This document shows, piece by piece, positions 45,744-56,113 of a stretch of DNA of 64,000 nucleotides; the stretch's first letter is position 1; each line of letters starts with the position of its first letter. The notes beneath the pieces are model-generated. The model ran no database searches and was not told the DNA's origin. It saw only the letters and a program-made list of their open reading frames with translations. A program made the translations under genes and the position numbers. Origin of the DNA: Nostoc sp. FACHB-280 (lineage in GTDB: Bacteria > Cyanobacteriota > Cyanobacteriia > Cyanobacteriales > Nostocaceae); the NCBI RefSeq assembly GCF_014697615.1, contig NZ_JACJSD010000005.1:180010-244009 (forward strand). Reading direction: 5' to 3'.

Positions 45744-48700
45744 TTACCTCAAGGGGAATTTTGACTGACTGCGATTAATCCCATCACACAACAAGCGATC
45801 GCCCCCCTCGACATTGTAGTTGTGGTTGAGGTAATTCTCGGCCCAGTTACAACCACGCAGCAGTAACTCTTCCAAATGTAAATTCCACAAAATAATTGTG
45901 TTGTCATCACTTGCCGATGCTAATGTCTGGCCATCCGGGCTAAAACTCACGCTCAGAACTGGGGCGCGATGGCCAGTCAAGGTTTTAATTAATTTGCCAT
46001 CACGACTCCATAATTTGACTGTACTATCCCAACTAGCAGCAGCCAATAATTCACCATTCGGACTGAATGTTACGGAATTCACACTATCGCTGTAACCCTT
46101 TAACAGTGTTTTTAACAAAGTGCCATCGCGTCGCCATAATCTCACGGTGTTATCCCAACTAGCAGAAGCAATTAATTGGTCAGTAGGGCTAAAGCTGACA
46201 CCCAATACCCAACTGTCATGGGGTGAAAATGTTTTGATCAAGGTACCATCTCGCCGCCAGAGTTTGACGGTTTGATCATCACTAGCCGAGGCCAGCAACT
46301 GGCTATCAGGGCTAAAGTTAACGCTGTTGACCCAACCTTGATGTCCAAACAAGGTTGTGATTAATTGACCATCACGGCTCCAAAGTTTAATTGTTTTATC
46401 TTTACTCGCTGATGCTAATAACTGACCATCAGGGCTAAAACTCACACCCATGACACTATCAGTATGCCCTTGTAAGGTCTTGAGTAAAGTGCCATCACGC
46501 CGCCAGATTTTGACTGTTTTGTCATAACTTCCTGATGCAATTAATTCGCCGAAGGGATCAAAACTCACACTGGGAACTTTATCTGTATGCCCAACTAAAG
46601 TTTTGTAAAGTCTGGTGGTGGCTTCACCATTCATGATTTCTCTTTGCCAGAGTTTGACGGTGCGATCGCGGCTACCAGAAGCCAACATCTGCCCATCAGG
46701 ACTCCAAGCCACACTCAAAACTCGATCTTGATGACCCCGCAAAATTGGTAACGAGGGGGCCTCTAAACTCCAGAGTTTGACACTTTTGTCATAACTTCCT
46801 GATGCCAATATTTTGTTATCTGGGCTAAAAGCCACACTGGCTACCGCATCACTATGACCTTTAAAGGTTTTAATTAATGCACCTGTACTACTCCAGAGGT
46901 TAACGGTATTGTCATCACTTCCTGACGCTAACTTTTGTCCATCAATACTGAAGCTCAAGCTCCAAATTGTACTGGTATGCTGCTCTAAAGTTTTATAAGC
47001 TTGAAAGTCAAAATTATTGTCACTATTTTGCTGGCGCTGCCAAAGTTTAATGATTTTATCTCTGCCTGCTGATGCAATCATTTGCCCATCCGGGCTGAAA
47101 ACTACAACGGTTACACCATTTTTGTGTCCAGACAGTGTTTTTACGAGTGTGCCGTCACGCCGCCAGATTTTGACGGTGCGATCGTCACTCGCAGAGGCAA
47201 TTAACTGACCATCAGGACTAAAGCTGACCCAATTTACCCAGCCTTGATGTCCTTTAAGAACTTTGACTAAGGTGCCGTCCTTACGCCAGAGTTTGACTGT
47301 AGCATCTCGATTGCCTGTTGCTAATAATTCGCCATCGGGGCTGTAAGTTACGCAATAAACCCAGTCTCGATCTACTAGGGTTTTGGCTGGTTGTAAGTCA
47401 AATTCACCAGTTATAGGGTTTTTATGCCAGATTTGCACAGTTTTATCAAGGCTGGAAGATGCTAAAGTTTGCCCATCTGGACTAAAACTCACACTGGTAA
47501 CTGACTCAGTATGACCTTTGAGGGTTTGAAGTAAAGTACCATCAGGTCGCCAAAGTTTGACAGTTTGATCTCGACTACCCGATGCCAATAATTTACCATC
47601 AGAACTAAAGGCGATACCCCAAACAATATCAGTGTGTCCTTCTAAACGATTTAATTCCGAAACGCCATAAACTGCCTGTTGTAAAGCAGTTACTACACGC
47701 ATTCTAGTTTCTGGTAATACTTCGTTGGCTTGTTTAAGTTTTCTCCAGGCGCGTAACCCTTCGAGGAGTGCATCAAACTCTTTGTTGGAGGCAAACAAAG
47801 CTTCACTTGTGGCCGCGATCGCGCTAATTTTCAAATTAGTTTCGCTACGTTCTGCTCGAATTGTTTGACGAATAGCGGCTCTTTTTTGCAAGTCTGCTTG
47901 CCACCATAAAGCTGCAATCGTACCACCCATAAGTGCCAAAATCAGACCTGCTATCCTTGCTTCCCGCAACCGCCGTTGCAAAATTAAATTCAGATGTTCT
48001 TGGGAAAGCTTTTGGGCAACTTCGGCGCGTTTTTTCTCAGATTTGACTTTTTCCAGTTCTGCGACTATGCCGTAGCTATTGCGTTGACGAATTGGTTCTA
48101 CTAAATAATCATGAACTAATTGATAGCGATCGCCTAACTCTTCACGCAAGCGCAATATCAACCCTGAGCCTACTAAAATCTCCAGAATTAGCTCCCAATT
48201 TGATGGGGTTCCTGATGTGGGATAAATATGTGTGCCTAAAGCGATCGCTAAATCAGATTTAGTCTTGAGAGGACGAAAACCTTTTTCATCAGTCAGCTCA
48301 AATAATAATTGCCAACTCAACTCTTCATTTTCTTGCCCACAATCTTTTATTACTTCCTCCAGCCACCGCTCTACTAACTTTGCCGAACCACCACAAATTT
48401 TGTATTGTTCTAGTGTAGTAATATTTTCTGCTTGTAACTGCACTCCGACAATTTGCAGTTCAATCGGGTTAACCTCTTTGGCTTCTCCAGCTAAATCTTG
48501 GACTAATTGATGAATTAATTCATCACTCATTTCATAGTGAGAGCGTTTGATAAAACTATAAATAATGCCTGTCGTATTCTCTATAGAAAATTTGCCTAAA
48601 AAATACCGAATATCTTTATCTAGAATATTTTTATTAATTACACCTAAATCATATACATTATCAGTGTTATCTTTGCTCAAACGCTCAAACTCTAATAAAT

Positions 48701-50768
48701 AATGTAAATAATCTTCGCGCAAAGAAATAATCATTTTTACATAAGGAATATTTAAGCAGGCACTAAAAAATCTATAAAACTCTAATCTTTCGCAAGTGTT
48801 ACTAGTAAAGAAAAATTCTTCAAACTGGTCAAAAATAATCACAATGATATGATTACATTCAGTTGCTAGGCGTAACTTTTCTAGTAAAATAGTTGAGTTG
48901 AATTCCACAGCAATTGGTAATTCTGATTGTGCTAAGGCTTGATTGATACTGCGCCCTAAAGCTGTGACCCAATCTGTGTATCCTGATAAAACAATAGGTA
49001 ATGGAATTCTTTCACCAATCACTCTTACCTTTAAAGCGGGAACTAAACCTGCTTTAATAGTTGAACTTTTACCAACGCCTGACTGTCCATGTATAATGGT
49101 CAACTTATGATCAGCGCGGGTAATTCTTTCAATTAAGCGATTAACATCTTGCAATCGTCCAGAAGCCGCAATTTCTTGAGCAATATCTTCAGGAATAAAG
49201 GGAATTGTTTGGGTATCTAAAACCGGGTTAATTCGATAACGTTTGGGCTGTAACTGACTTGCGCCAATAAATACACGAAAGCCATATTGATGTTCTATGT
49301 GAATTTTTTCTTGCTTGAGATTGAAAGCTTCGGCATAATCATGACGCTCAAAGAAGTATAGCGATCGCAATTCCTCTAAAATTTCTAAATACAGCGACGG
49401 TTCATACTGTAATTCACAAACAACCCTTGCCCATTCTAAATTACTAATTGCTTCTTCCCACTGCCCTAAATATCTCTGCGTCCGAGCCAATAATAAAAGA
49501 TACCAACTTTCTTGTTGGCGAGAAACTTCTGTAGCTAATTCTGCAATTGAAAGAGCTGTATTGGCTAATTCATGAGCCATCACCCAATTATGGCGCGATG
49601 CTGCTACATCTGTTAAAAAACCATAACTTTGGGCAACTTTAGCTGTATTGCCATAGGTTTCATGCAGCCGTAAGGCTGTTTGGGCTAATACTTCTAATTC
49701 GTCCCAATATTTTAGGCGTTGTAGCATTTCACAAGCAGGGATGATAAATTTTGCTACTAAATCTTGCCTTTGTAATTTGTCTAATAAATCTAAGCATTTC
49801 TTAAACCAAGAAAGAGCATGTTGGCAATAATTACTATTAGTAATTTGATGTAAGTCTGCCATGCGGCGATAACACAGACCAAGATGAAATAAAACTATTG
49901 CCTGCCGAATACGATATGCAGAATTATATTCATTTCTTTCATCAAAAGCCTCTACTTTTTGAACTACTTCATTCTCCCTCTTCCTATCTCTTTGCCACAA
50001 ACTCAAGCTTCTCTGATAATGACCTAATGCACTATTAATTTGGTCATTTGCGTATTTATCTCGTCCCAAAACAAATTCTAAACTAGCTTCTAAACCTGGC
50101 TCTAATTGCACATTGTACAGACGTAATAAATCATTTCTGGCAGATTCAATTTCATGACGATGTTGCGATTTAGGAGCTAAATTCAGAGCAGCATTAGAGA
50201 GAAATTTTTCGGCACCTGCTTCTAAAAATTTAGCAAATAGTGATTCTGTCTCTTGACGTATTAAGGCAATTAAATCTTCTTTGGCTAATTCAAACTTGAT
50301 TGTGGTAGCAGCCCAGCTTTTAAAATCAGGCGCGAGTTTAGTTAGCATAGTTGCTACTTCATCTTGCAGCCACAACACCACAGGAAAAGGAAAAGTGGCT
50401 GCATAAATATCTCTGGCTTGATTAAGACTAGTTAATAAATCTTCCAATGCCAGAATTGACTCTAAACCAAAAACCATGACTGCTGATGGTAATGAATCAG
50501 TAATTACAGCAGGATTATCTAGAGATAATTTAGTGATGATTGTTGTATGTAAGGCTTTAGTTGCTGGATGCAAATAAATTTCTTTTAAGTTGATATCTTT
50601 TGTCAGAGAGCGAATATTTTCTAGCATTTGCTCTCTTAAATAGCTGTAATTACATCGCACCAAAATCAGAGCAAATTGCCCTTTAGAAAGTTTGATTGAG
50701 CGAACTAATCTTTGTAGAGAATGTCGATTCTGATTCACGCTCTCTACTGTGAATGGGGATTTTGTCAT
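45744..50768 (-). CDS. TPR-STAND NTPase-WD40 giant protein
   Basis: The 1674-residue protein has an N-terminal domain (1-200) sharing the FPFPVVLW...LAPDFKSW signature (126-152) with the TPR protein at 29277. TPR-like helices follow (about 220-480). An nSTAND-type NTPase has Walker A IIHGQSGVGKSS (558-569) and Walker B IIVIIFDQFEEFFF (641-654). A hydrophobic segment IAGLILALMGGTIAALWW (939-956) may be membrane-spanning. The C-terminus (1043-1640) is 14 WD40 repeats, enough for two seven-bladed propellers. The ATPase at 50885 precedes it by 116 bases on the same strand. STAND proteins are signal-activated switches; the trigger here is unknown. Confidence 0.9.
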   Translation of the reverse strand: MTKSPFTVESVNQNRHSLQRLVRSIKLSKGQFALILVRCNYSYLREQMLENIRSLTKDINLKEIYLHPATKALHTTIITKLSLDNPAVITDSLPSAVMVFGLESILALEDLLTSLNQARDIYAATFPFPVVLWLQDEVATMLTKLAPDFKSWAATTIKFELAKEDLIALIRQETESLFAKFLEAGAEKFLSNAALNLAPKSQHRHEIESARNDLLRLYNVQLEPGLEASLEFVLGRDKYANDQINSALGHYQRSLSLWQRDRKRENEVVQKVEAFDERNEYNSAYRIRQAIVLFHLGLCYRRMADLHQITNSNYCQHALSWFKKCLDLLDKLQRQDLVAKFIIPACEMLQRLKYWDELEVLAQTALRLHETYGNTAKVAQSYGFLTDVAASRHNWVMAHELANTALSIAELATEVSRQQESWYLLLLARTQRYLGQWEEAISNLEWARVVCELQYEPSLYLEILEELRSLYFFERHDYAEAFNLKQEKIHIEHQYGFRVFIGASQLQPKRYRINPVLDTQTIPFIPEDIAQEIAASGRLQDVNRLIERITRADHKLTIIHGQSGVGKSSTIKAGLVPALKVRVIGERIPLPIVLSGYTDWVTALGRSINQALAQSELPIAVEFNSTILLEKLRLATECNHIIVIIFDQFEEFFFTSNTCERLEFYRFFSACLNIPYVKMIISLREDYLHYLLEFERLSKDNTDNVYDLGVINKNILDKDIRYFLGKFSIENTTGIIYSFIKRSHYEMSDELIHQLVQDLAGEAKEVNPIELQIVGVQLQAENITTLEQYKICGGSAKLVERWLEEVIKDCGQENEELSWQLLFELTDEKGFRPLKTKSDLAIALGTHIYPTSGTPSNWELILEILVGSGLILRLREELGDRYQLVHDYLVEPIRQRNSYGIVAELEKVKSEKKRAEVAQKLSQEHLNLILQRRLREARIAGLILALMGGTIAALWWQADLQKRAAIRQTIRAERSETNLKISAIAATSEALFASNKEFDALLEGLRAWRKLKQANEVLPETRMRVVTALQQAVYGVSELNRLEGHTDIVWGIAFSSDGKLLASGSRDQTVKLWRPDGTLLQTLKGHTESVTSVSFSPDGQTLASSSLDKTVQIWHKNPITGEFDLQPAKTLVDRDWVYCVTYSPDGELLATGNRDATVKLWRKDGTLVKVLKGHQGWVNWVSFSPDGQLIASASDDRTVKIWRRDGTLVKTLSGHKNGVTVVVFSPDGQMIASAGRDKIIKLWQRQQNSDNNFDFQAYKTLEQHTSTIWSLSFSIDGQKLASGSDDNTVNLWSSTGALIKTFKGHSDAVASVAFSPDNKILASGSYDKSVKLWSLEAPSLPILRGHQDRVLSVAWSPDGQMLASGSRDRTVKLWQREIMNGEATTRLYKTLVGHTDKVPSVSFDPFGELIASGSYDKTVKIWRRDGTLLKTLQGHTDSVMGVSFSPDGQLLASASKDKTIKLWSRDGQLITTLFGHQGWVNSVNFSPDSQLLASASDDQTVKLWRRDGTLIKTFSPHDSWVLGVSFSPTDQLIASASWDNTVRLWRRDGTLLKTLLKGYSDSVNSVTFSPNGELLAAASWDSTVKLWSRDGKLIKTLTGHRAPVLSVSFSPDGQTLASASDDNTIILWNLHLEELLLRGCNWAENYLNHNYNVEGGDRLLCDGINRSQSKFPLR
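45880..47650 (-). repeat. WD40 coding repeat array (14 units)
   Basis: The 14 WD units share DNA blocks such as CCATCAGGGCTAAA and GCCATCACGCCGCCA on the plus strand. The spacing is about 120-123 bases for most units, with longer spacing where four units carry an insertion between blades. Confidence 0.75.
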
Positions 50769-50884
50769 ATCTCAAAACTGGAATACAGCCTCAACAGAAG
50801 AAATTGCTCATTATAAATTAGTCATTAGTCAAATTCACCTAGACTAATGACTGATACTAATAATTATTTGCTTGCTCAGTCTTG

Positions 50885-52216
50885 TTACCTTTTTTGCTGC
50901 CAAGCCAGGACTTTTTCAGTTTCTGCTAATGCTGGGCTAATCCCAAACCAACGACCTACAGGATCGCGGTATTCAAATAAATACATACTTCGCAGCAAAC
51001 TTTGATATTCAGACTCACCTTTGACGCTTTGTTGTTGCACTACTTCAAACAATAATTCCCACTGATATTCATCAATTGCTAATAGCAAATCATCGCGGTA
51101 ATCTTTAATGACTGCTTCTAAACATTGTGCTGAAAAAGGCGGGTCTTGTCGTTGTAAACAGCTATAAAGCAAGCCTAATAAGTTACGGATATGTCCGCCA
51201 CTCACCCGACATAAACGGTCAAGAGTTTCAGGATGCTCAAATAATTCTGTGATTAATGAAAGTCTTTCATTATAAGAAACTTCTGGAAATGCTCTAGCTA
51301 AGACTAACTGACGCAGTAGCAACATCCCCGGTTCGTAATCACTACCATCTCTTTGCTTAACTCTCACCATTGGTAAGACTTTTGGCGAAATACCTCCTCC
51401 CAATCGGTTTTTGAGTGTTTCATACTCATTCGAGAAAATTAACGCTAGGGGAATGGTGTAGACAACGTGACATTTGAGTCGGCGTAATTGTTCACCCCGA
51501 TCGATAAAGAGATATTCTGGTTGTGTCCGCCCAGATGCTAAGGGACGCATATCGACTCGATCTAAATTATCAACAATGACAACTAGACCTTTTTGACCAC
51601 GGAGTTTCAGTTGTTCAACGGCTTTTTCTAGAACTTCTTCATTAATTGCTTGCAAAATGCTGTTAGTACGTGGTTCTAAATATTGCCGGAGTTGATTTCG
51701 GGCTTGGGCGCTATCTTTGGTTTTGGCAGTAATTTTGGCAATCCCCAGAGATAATTCGGCTTCTCCAGAAAGTTCTATGGGGCTTTGCAAAAAATCTCCA
51801 ATTTCTTTAAAGAGGTTGATGAAGTAGTGTGGTTGGACTTTGATTTTAATTGCTTCTAAACTAGCACTGACTTGACGCGCTACACTCAAAAGAATATCGC
51901 TGATATCAATATCAGCCATATCTAAGTCTTGGCTAGACTCAAAGTAAACTACGTGGAATCCCACTGCTTCTAGTTCTGCTTTGAGGCGTTGTAATTCCGT
52001 TGACTTGCCACAACCAATATGACCTGTAAATAACTGACAGGTAGGTTCATCGGGAGAAATACGGCTGATAGTACGTTGCAATTCTTCCACAATCTTGCAG
52101 CCACGGACATCAGCGAAATCTATATAATACTGCTGATCACTGCGAACGCTCATATTGAGCGCATAGCTGGGGTTACATGCTTTATAAAAGCGTGACAAAT
52201 ACTCTGTATTGATCAT
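50885..52216 (-). CDS. P-loop ATPase, partner of giant WD40 protein
   Basis: The 443-residue protein has Walker A FTGHIGCGKSTELQ (63-76), Walker B VVIVDNLDRVD (212-222) and a sensor region HVVYTIPLALIF (250-261). Later blocks are VLPMVRVKQRDG, VSGGHIRNLLGLLYS and a winged-helix-like end LLRSMYLFEYRDPVGRWFGISPALAET. Each has a counterpart in the ATPase at 30901-32193, so the two genes are paralogous. The region YYIDFADVRGCKIVEELQRTI before Walker A is specific to this copy. It is the first gene of its module, followed by the WD40 protein. Confidence 0.87.
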   Translation of the reverse strand: MINTEYLSRFYKACNPSYALNMSVRSDQQYYIDFADVRGCKIVEELQRTISRISPDEPTCQLFTGHIGCGKSTELQRLKAELEAVGFHVVYFESSQDLDMADIDISDILLSVARQVSASLEAIKIKVQPHYFINLFKEIGDFLQSPIELSGEAELSLGIAKITAKTKDSAQARNQLRQYLEPRTNSILQAINEEVLEKAVEQLKLRGQKGLVVIVDNLDRVDMRPLASGRTQPEYLFIDRGEQLRRLKCHVVYTIPLALIFSNEYETLKNRLGGGISPKVLPMVRVKQRDGSDYEPGMLLLRQLVLARAFPEVSYNERLSLITELFEHPETLDRLCRVSGGHIRNLLGLLYSCLQRQDPPFSAQCLEAVIKDYRDDLLLAIDEYQWELLFEVVQQQSVKGESEYQSLLRSMYLFEYRDPVGRWFGISPALAETEKVLAWQQKR

Positions 52217-53099
52217 TGAGATGTAGATGCAGTTGGAGATACGGTATTGTTTGTCTATTTATATACGAAGTATTTCTAGTAAATGATAGTTATTTTGCTC
52301 ACTCACTTCTGGTTTGTGAATTGTAGTGGGTAGCAGATTGTAATTTCTTGCTACCAGTAACTATCAGATAATACTAGAGCTACTTTTGTCCCTGATACTT
52401 ACAGTATATCTGTCTTTTATTTATATTATGTGTAGCTTTTGACAATCTTTAAGCTTTTAAATAACTGAAGATAAACTAATGTCTAGCTATGAAGGCAGTT
52501 AATAAATTTACCACATAGCAAGATTTTGCAAATAATTATTTGACTATTGTACTACGTGTTTATACGGTGAATGCTCTGAACTCTTCCTCCAATACAACTA
52601 CTTGTCAAATTTTTTCTGCTGAATATGGAGAAAAGTCAATATCGCCCTTCTTCTTTACTAATGGGCGATGTTTACAAATCAAATAGGATTGCTATAATGT
52701 CGGACTCAAGATTGTGTTTTGTCAGTTGAGTTAAATGTGGATCACAAGATTGCTTTTGCCACAAAACATCTGTATCTACAAAATTAGCTAGATTTTTTGA
52801 CACTGAGTGCGATCTGCATCACATAACAGCATAACTACTGTAAAGCAGTTATACATTTTGAACGCATAGAATAATATTTTTGTCAATATTTATTCTCTAG
52901 CCAAGTTAATGGCGATCGCGGTAACTATAATTCACCAAAATCAACTTAACTGAATGGCTACTCCGCACTGCAAAATAGAATAGGCAAAATTTCTCATATC
53001 TAAAATTTTGCTGATGTGACTCTAAGCTGGCACATCCCCATGATCAAAGGGTTGATAAATATAGCCAAAGATTAAGAATGTAATCAACAAGAGGTGAGA
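52217..53099. other. Gene-free region upstream of ftsQ
   Basis: About 880 AT-rich bases without a convincing gene. A hairpin ATCGCCC/GGGCGAT (52641-52647 with 52663-52669) is the only clear structure, plus a HIP1 octamer near 52912. It holds the divergent promoters of the ATPase and ftsQ. Confidence 0.45.
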
Positions 53100-53942
53100 A
53101 TGGCAGGTATTGTATCCGTTTCTCAAACAGATTTGTCCCAGCGCCGCAAAAAACTACGTCGGCAACGGCAAATGAAAGTTATTCAAGCGATTTGGCGAAC
53201 TTTGGCTATTAGTGGTTTAGCTGGGGGGTTACTTTGGGTAGCACTACAACCTGTCTGGGTACTTCGTGATCCCAAACAAATTGTGATCAAAACAGAAAAT
53301 CAAGTCCTCCCAGAAACAGCCATTAAGTCAATGTTGAAGCTATCTTATCCGCAATCTTTATGGAAAGTTGAACCCGGAGCGATCGCAAATTCTTTGAAAA
53401 AACAATCAACTATTGCTCAAGCAACAGTGAGTCGTCGTCTGTTTCCACCTGGATTAATCATCGAAATCCAAGAACGAGTACCTGTAGCTGTAGCGCAAAG
53501 ACTGACACCAAATAATCAATCTAAAAACAAACAGTCATCTATTGGTTTATTAGATGCTGGTGGCGTTTGGATACCCCTAGAACAATATACATTGGTGAAC
53601 CCTAAGTTGAAGTTACCCAGTCTGAAAGTTATTGGCACACCAGAGCAATACCAAAGATATTGGAGTCAACTGTATCCTTTGCTAAATCAAAGTTCTGTGA
53701 AAATTATGGAAGTTAATTTTCAAGATTTAGCAAATTTAATCCTGAAAACTGAAATTGGCAATGTACATTTTGGTACTCCTAGTTCTCTATTACCAGAACA
53801 AATCAAGATACTGTCGCAACTGCGAAATTTACCAGCCAAAATTAATCCTAGTCAAATAGAGTATATTGATCTCAAAAATCCTGACTCTCCCATAGTACAC
53901 ATGATCCAAAAAAGCCCAAAAGTTGAATCTCAAACCCCTTAA
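53100..53942 (+). CDS. ftsQ: Cell division protein FtsQ/DivIB
   Basis: I start at the ATG at 53100 (MAGIVSVSQTDLSQRRKKLR); a GTG at 53094 lies in the ribosome binding site GAGGTGAG. The protein has a basic cytoplasmic tail, one membrane helix (AIWRTLAISGLAGGLLWVAL), a POTRA domain (PETAIKSMLKLSYPQSLWKV...ERVPVAVAQ) and the FtsQ beta domain. It links early and late divisome proteins at the septum. ftsZ follows on the same strand after 884 bases, the usual cyanobacterial order. Confidence 0.93.
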   Translation: MAGIVSVSQTDLSQRRKKLRRQRQMKVIQAIWRTLAISGLAGGLLWVALQPVWVLRDPKQIVIKTENQVLPETAIKSMLKLSYPQSLWKVEPGAIANSLKKQSTIAQATVSRRLFPPGLIIEIQERVPVAVAQRLTPNNQSKNKQSSIGLLDAGGVWIPLEQYTLVNPKLKLPSLKVIGTPEQYQRYWSQLYPLLNQSSVKIMEVNFQDLANLILKTEIGNVHFGTPSSLLPEQIKILSQLRNLPAKINPSQIEYIDLKNPDSPIVHMIQKSPKVESQTP

Positions 53943-54826
53943 CCAATCATCTATATTAATTTTTGTGTATCAAATCCTCTCGGTAAATCAAGAAATTTGA
54001 TGCTAATAGATAAATATATAAGTTTATTGATAATTTGAATTTTTTTGACAACAGACTCAAAAGATTAGGATGAACTTTTAATGCGATGTCACAGGAGGCT
54101 TAATTCGCAAGTCTCTTTGATCGCTATCAGTATCAAGTTTTCTGGCACTGTCAAATCTATTGATAGGTAGATATAAGATAAATTTCAGATTTGAGGGTTT
54201 AATTATCGCCAATGGTGAAATCTATCAACTATATTATTAAAGCAGATAAGACACGATACCTTGTGTCTTTTGCAATTATGTTATTTTCTCAATTATATAA
54301 GCTGAGTGTGCTTTGTAAGCTCATTGAGTTTGTATTTGACAACGTAAAACTAGTCAAGACTACACATGATACAAGTAAAAGTAATCATAGTTTTGAGTAT
54401 TATTTGATATTAAGAAATCATAAAATTTACTCATTAAACTCAAGAAAAGCGAAATTTAACGCACCAAAAAACATTACAGGTAGTTGTAAAATTAATGACC
54501 AACTTAAATTGTCAACAAAAATCATGGGAGGGCATTCAGTATGCAAAATGTATACTGTGCCAAATCGGCAACATAGTAGGAAAGCTATTAATAGCTTGTT
54601 GAATTTAGACAGATCAACTTTAGGTAAATGTAGGTATACTTCTCTAGAATTAGTTGTGCGATCGCTGGCTTGCATAGCCAAATTACAGATTGACAAGCTT
54701 GTTAAAGTTGTCATTCATGATCAAAATACAAGAGCAGTACCTATAGATTTTGCCAGTGTCAAACTATAGTTGATTCTCAGGTGAGTAGCACCCGGAAAAG
54801 TCGTTTATCTACCTTTCACAAATCCA
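53943..54826. other. Long ftsQ-ftsZ spacer with a doubtful frame
   Basis: The spacer contains one open frame (54212-54769, 185 codons) rich in Lys, Asn, Ser and lacking any motif or ribosome binding site. I do not accept it as a gene. The space more likely holds the ftsZ promoters and a long leader. The last 60 bases before ftsZ contain GGTGAGTAGCACCCGG. Confidence 0.45.
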
Positions 54827-56113
54827 ATGACGCTTGATAATAACCAAGGGCTTACCTATAAAAACTCCCAATCTGTGGGACAGCCAGGATTTTCACTGGC
54901 AGTCAACTCAAATAATCCCTTTAATCATTCTGGGCTGAATTTTGCTCAAGGCCAAGACAGTAAAAAAATATCATTAGAAAACAGCCGCATTGGCGAGATT
55001 GTTCCTGGTAGAGTCGCCAACATCAAAGTCATTGGTGTTGGTGGTGGTGGTGGCAATGCCGTCAACCGGATGATTGAGTCTGATGTGAGTGGTGTGGAGT
55101 TTTGGTCAATTAATACTGATGCTCAAGCTTTAACTTTAGCTGGAGCGCCCAGTCGCTTGCAAATTGGGCAGAAGTTAACCAGAGGCTTAGGTGCTGGAGG
55201 AAATCCAGCCATCGGTCAAAAAGCTGCGGAAGAATCACGCGATGAAATTGCTACAGCTTTAGAAGGTGCAGATTTAGTATTCATCACAGCTGGGATGGGT
55301 GGTGGAACAGGAACAGGAGCTGCGCCAATTGTGGCAGAAGTAGCTAAAGAAATGGGTGCTTTGACAGTTGGTGTGGTCACACGGCCATTTGTCTTTGAAG
55401 GTCGCCGCCGTACTAGCCAAGCCGAACAAGGTATTGAAGGACTGAAAAGTCGAGTAGATACACTAATTATCATCCCCAACAATAAATTATTAGAAGTAAT
55501 TCCCGAACAGACACCTGTACAAGAAGCCTTTCGCTATGCCGATGATGTGTTGCGTCAAGGGGTACAAGGCATCTCTGATATTATTACCATCCCTGGGTTA
55601 GTCAACGTTGACTTTGCCGATGTGCGAGCTGTGATGGCTGATGCAGGATCAGCACTGATGGGAATTGGGATTAGTTCTGGGAAATCACGCGCTAGGGAAG
55701 CTGCGATCGCCGCAATTTCTTCTCCTTTACTCGAATCTTCTATTGAAGGTGCTAGAGGAGTAGTCTTTAATATTACTGGTGGCAGTGACTTAACCTTACA
55801 TGAAGTGAACGCAGCCGCAGAAACAATTTATGAGGTAGTTGATCCCAACGCCAATATTATTTTTGGAGCAGTAATTGATGATCGTTTACAAGGTGAAGTC
55901 AGAATTACTGTGATTGCGACAGGGTTCACTGGTGAAGGGCAAACAGCACCACCACAAAATGCCAGCAACCCCCGCGTTGCACCGCCACCCAAAAAATCAA
56001 CCACACAATCACCAACAGCTAATCCATCAACCCCAGTGGCGGAACCGAAAGAAAAATCAGGTTTAGACATTCCTGAGTTTCTGCAAAGACGGCGTACACC
56101 ACCACGTAATTGA
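54827..56113 (+). CDS. ftsZ: Cell division protein FtsZ
   Basis: FtsZ is the tubulin-like GTPase that forms the division ring. Seen are [14 protein letters not shown] (nucleotide binding), the tubulin signature [16 protein letters not shown], and the T7-loop region [18 protein letters not shown]. An N-terminal extension of about 60 residues ([13 protein letters not shown]) precedes the core, typical of heterocystous cyanobacteria. A disordered Pro-rich linker ends in the C-terminal peptide [12 protein letters not shown], which binds partners such as FtsA/SepF/ZipN. Confidence 0.98.
   Translation: MTLDNNQGLTYKNSQSVGQPGFSLAVNSNNPFNHSGLNFAQGQDSKKISLENSRIGEIVPGRVANIKVIGVGGGGGNAVNRMIESDVSGVEFWSINTDAQALTLAGAPSRLQIGQKLTRGLGAGGNPAIGQKAAEESRDEIATALEGADLVFITAGMGGGTGTGAAPIVAEVAKEMGALTVGVVTRPFVFEGRRRTSQAEQGIEGLKSRVDTLIIIPNNKLLEVIPEQTPVQEAFRYADDVLRQGVQGISDIITIPGLVNVDFADVRAVMADAGSALMGIGISSGKSRAREAAIAAISSPLLESSIEGARGVVFNITGGSDLTLHEVNAAAETIYEVVDPNANIIFGAVIDDRLQGEVRITVIATGFTGEGQTAPPQNASNPRVAPPPKKSTTQSPTANPSTPVAEPKEKSGLDIPEFLQRRRTPPRN

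Noticed and set aside
54212..54769. 185-codon frame between ftsQ and ftsZ
   Set aside because: No ribosome binding site, Lys/Asn/Ser-biased composition, no motif, and an overlapping frame of similar length on the other strand. It looks like a chance frame in AT-rich DNA.
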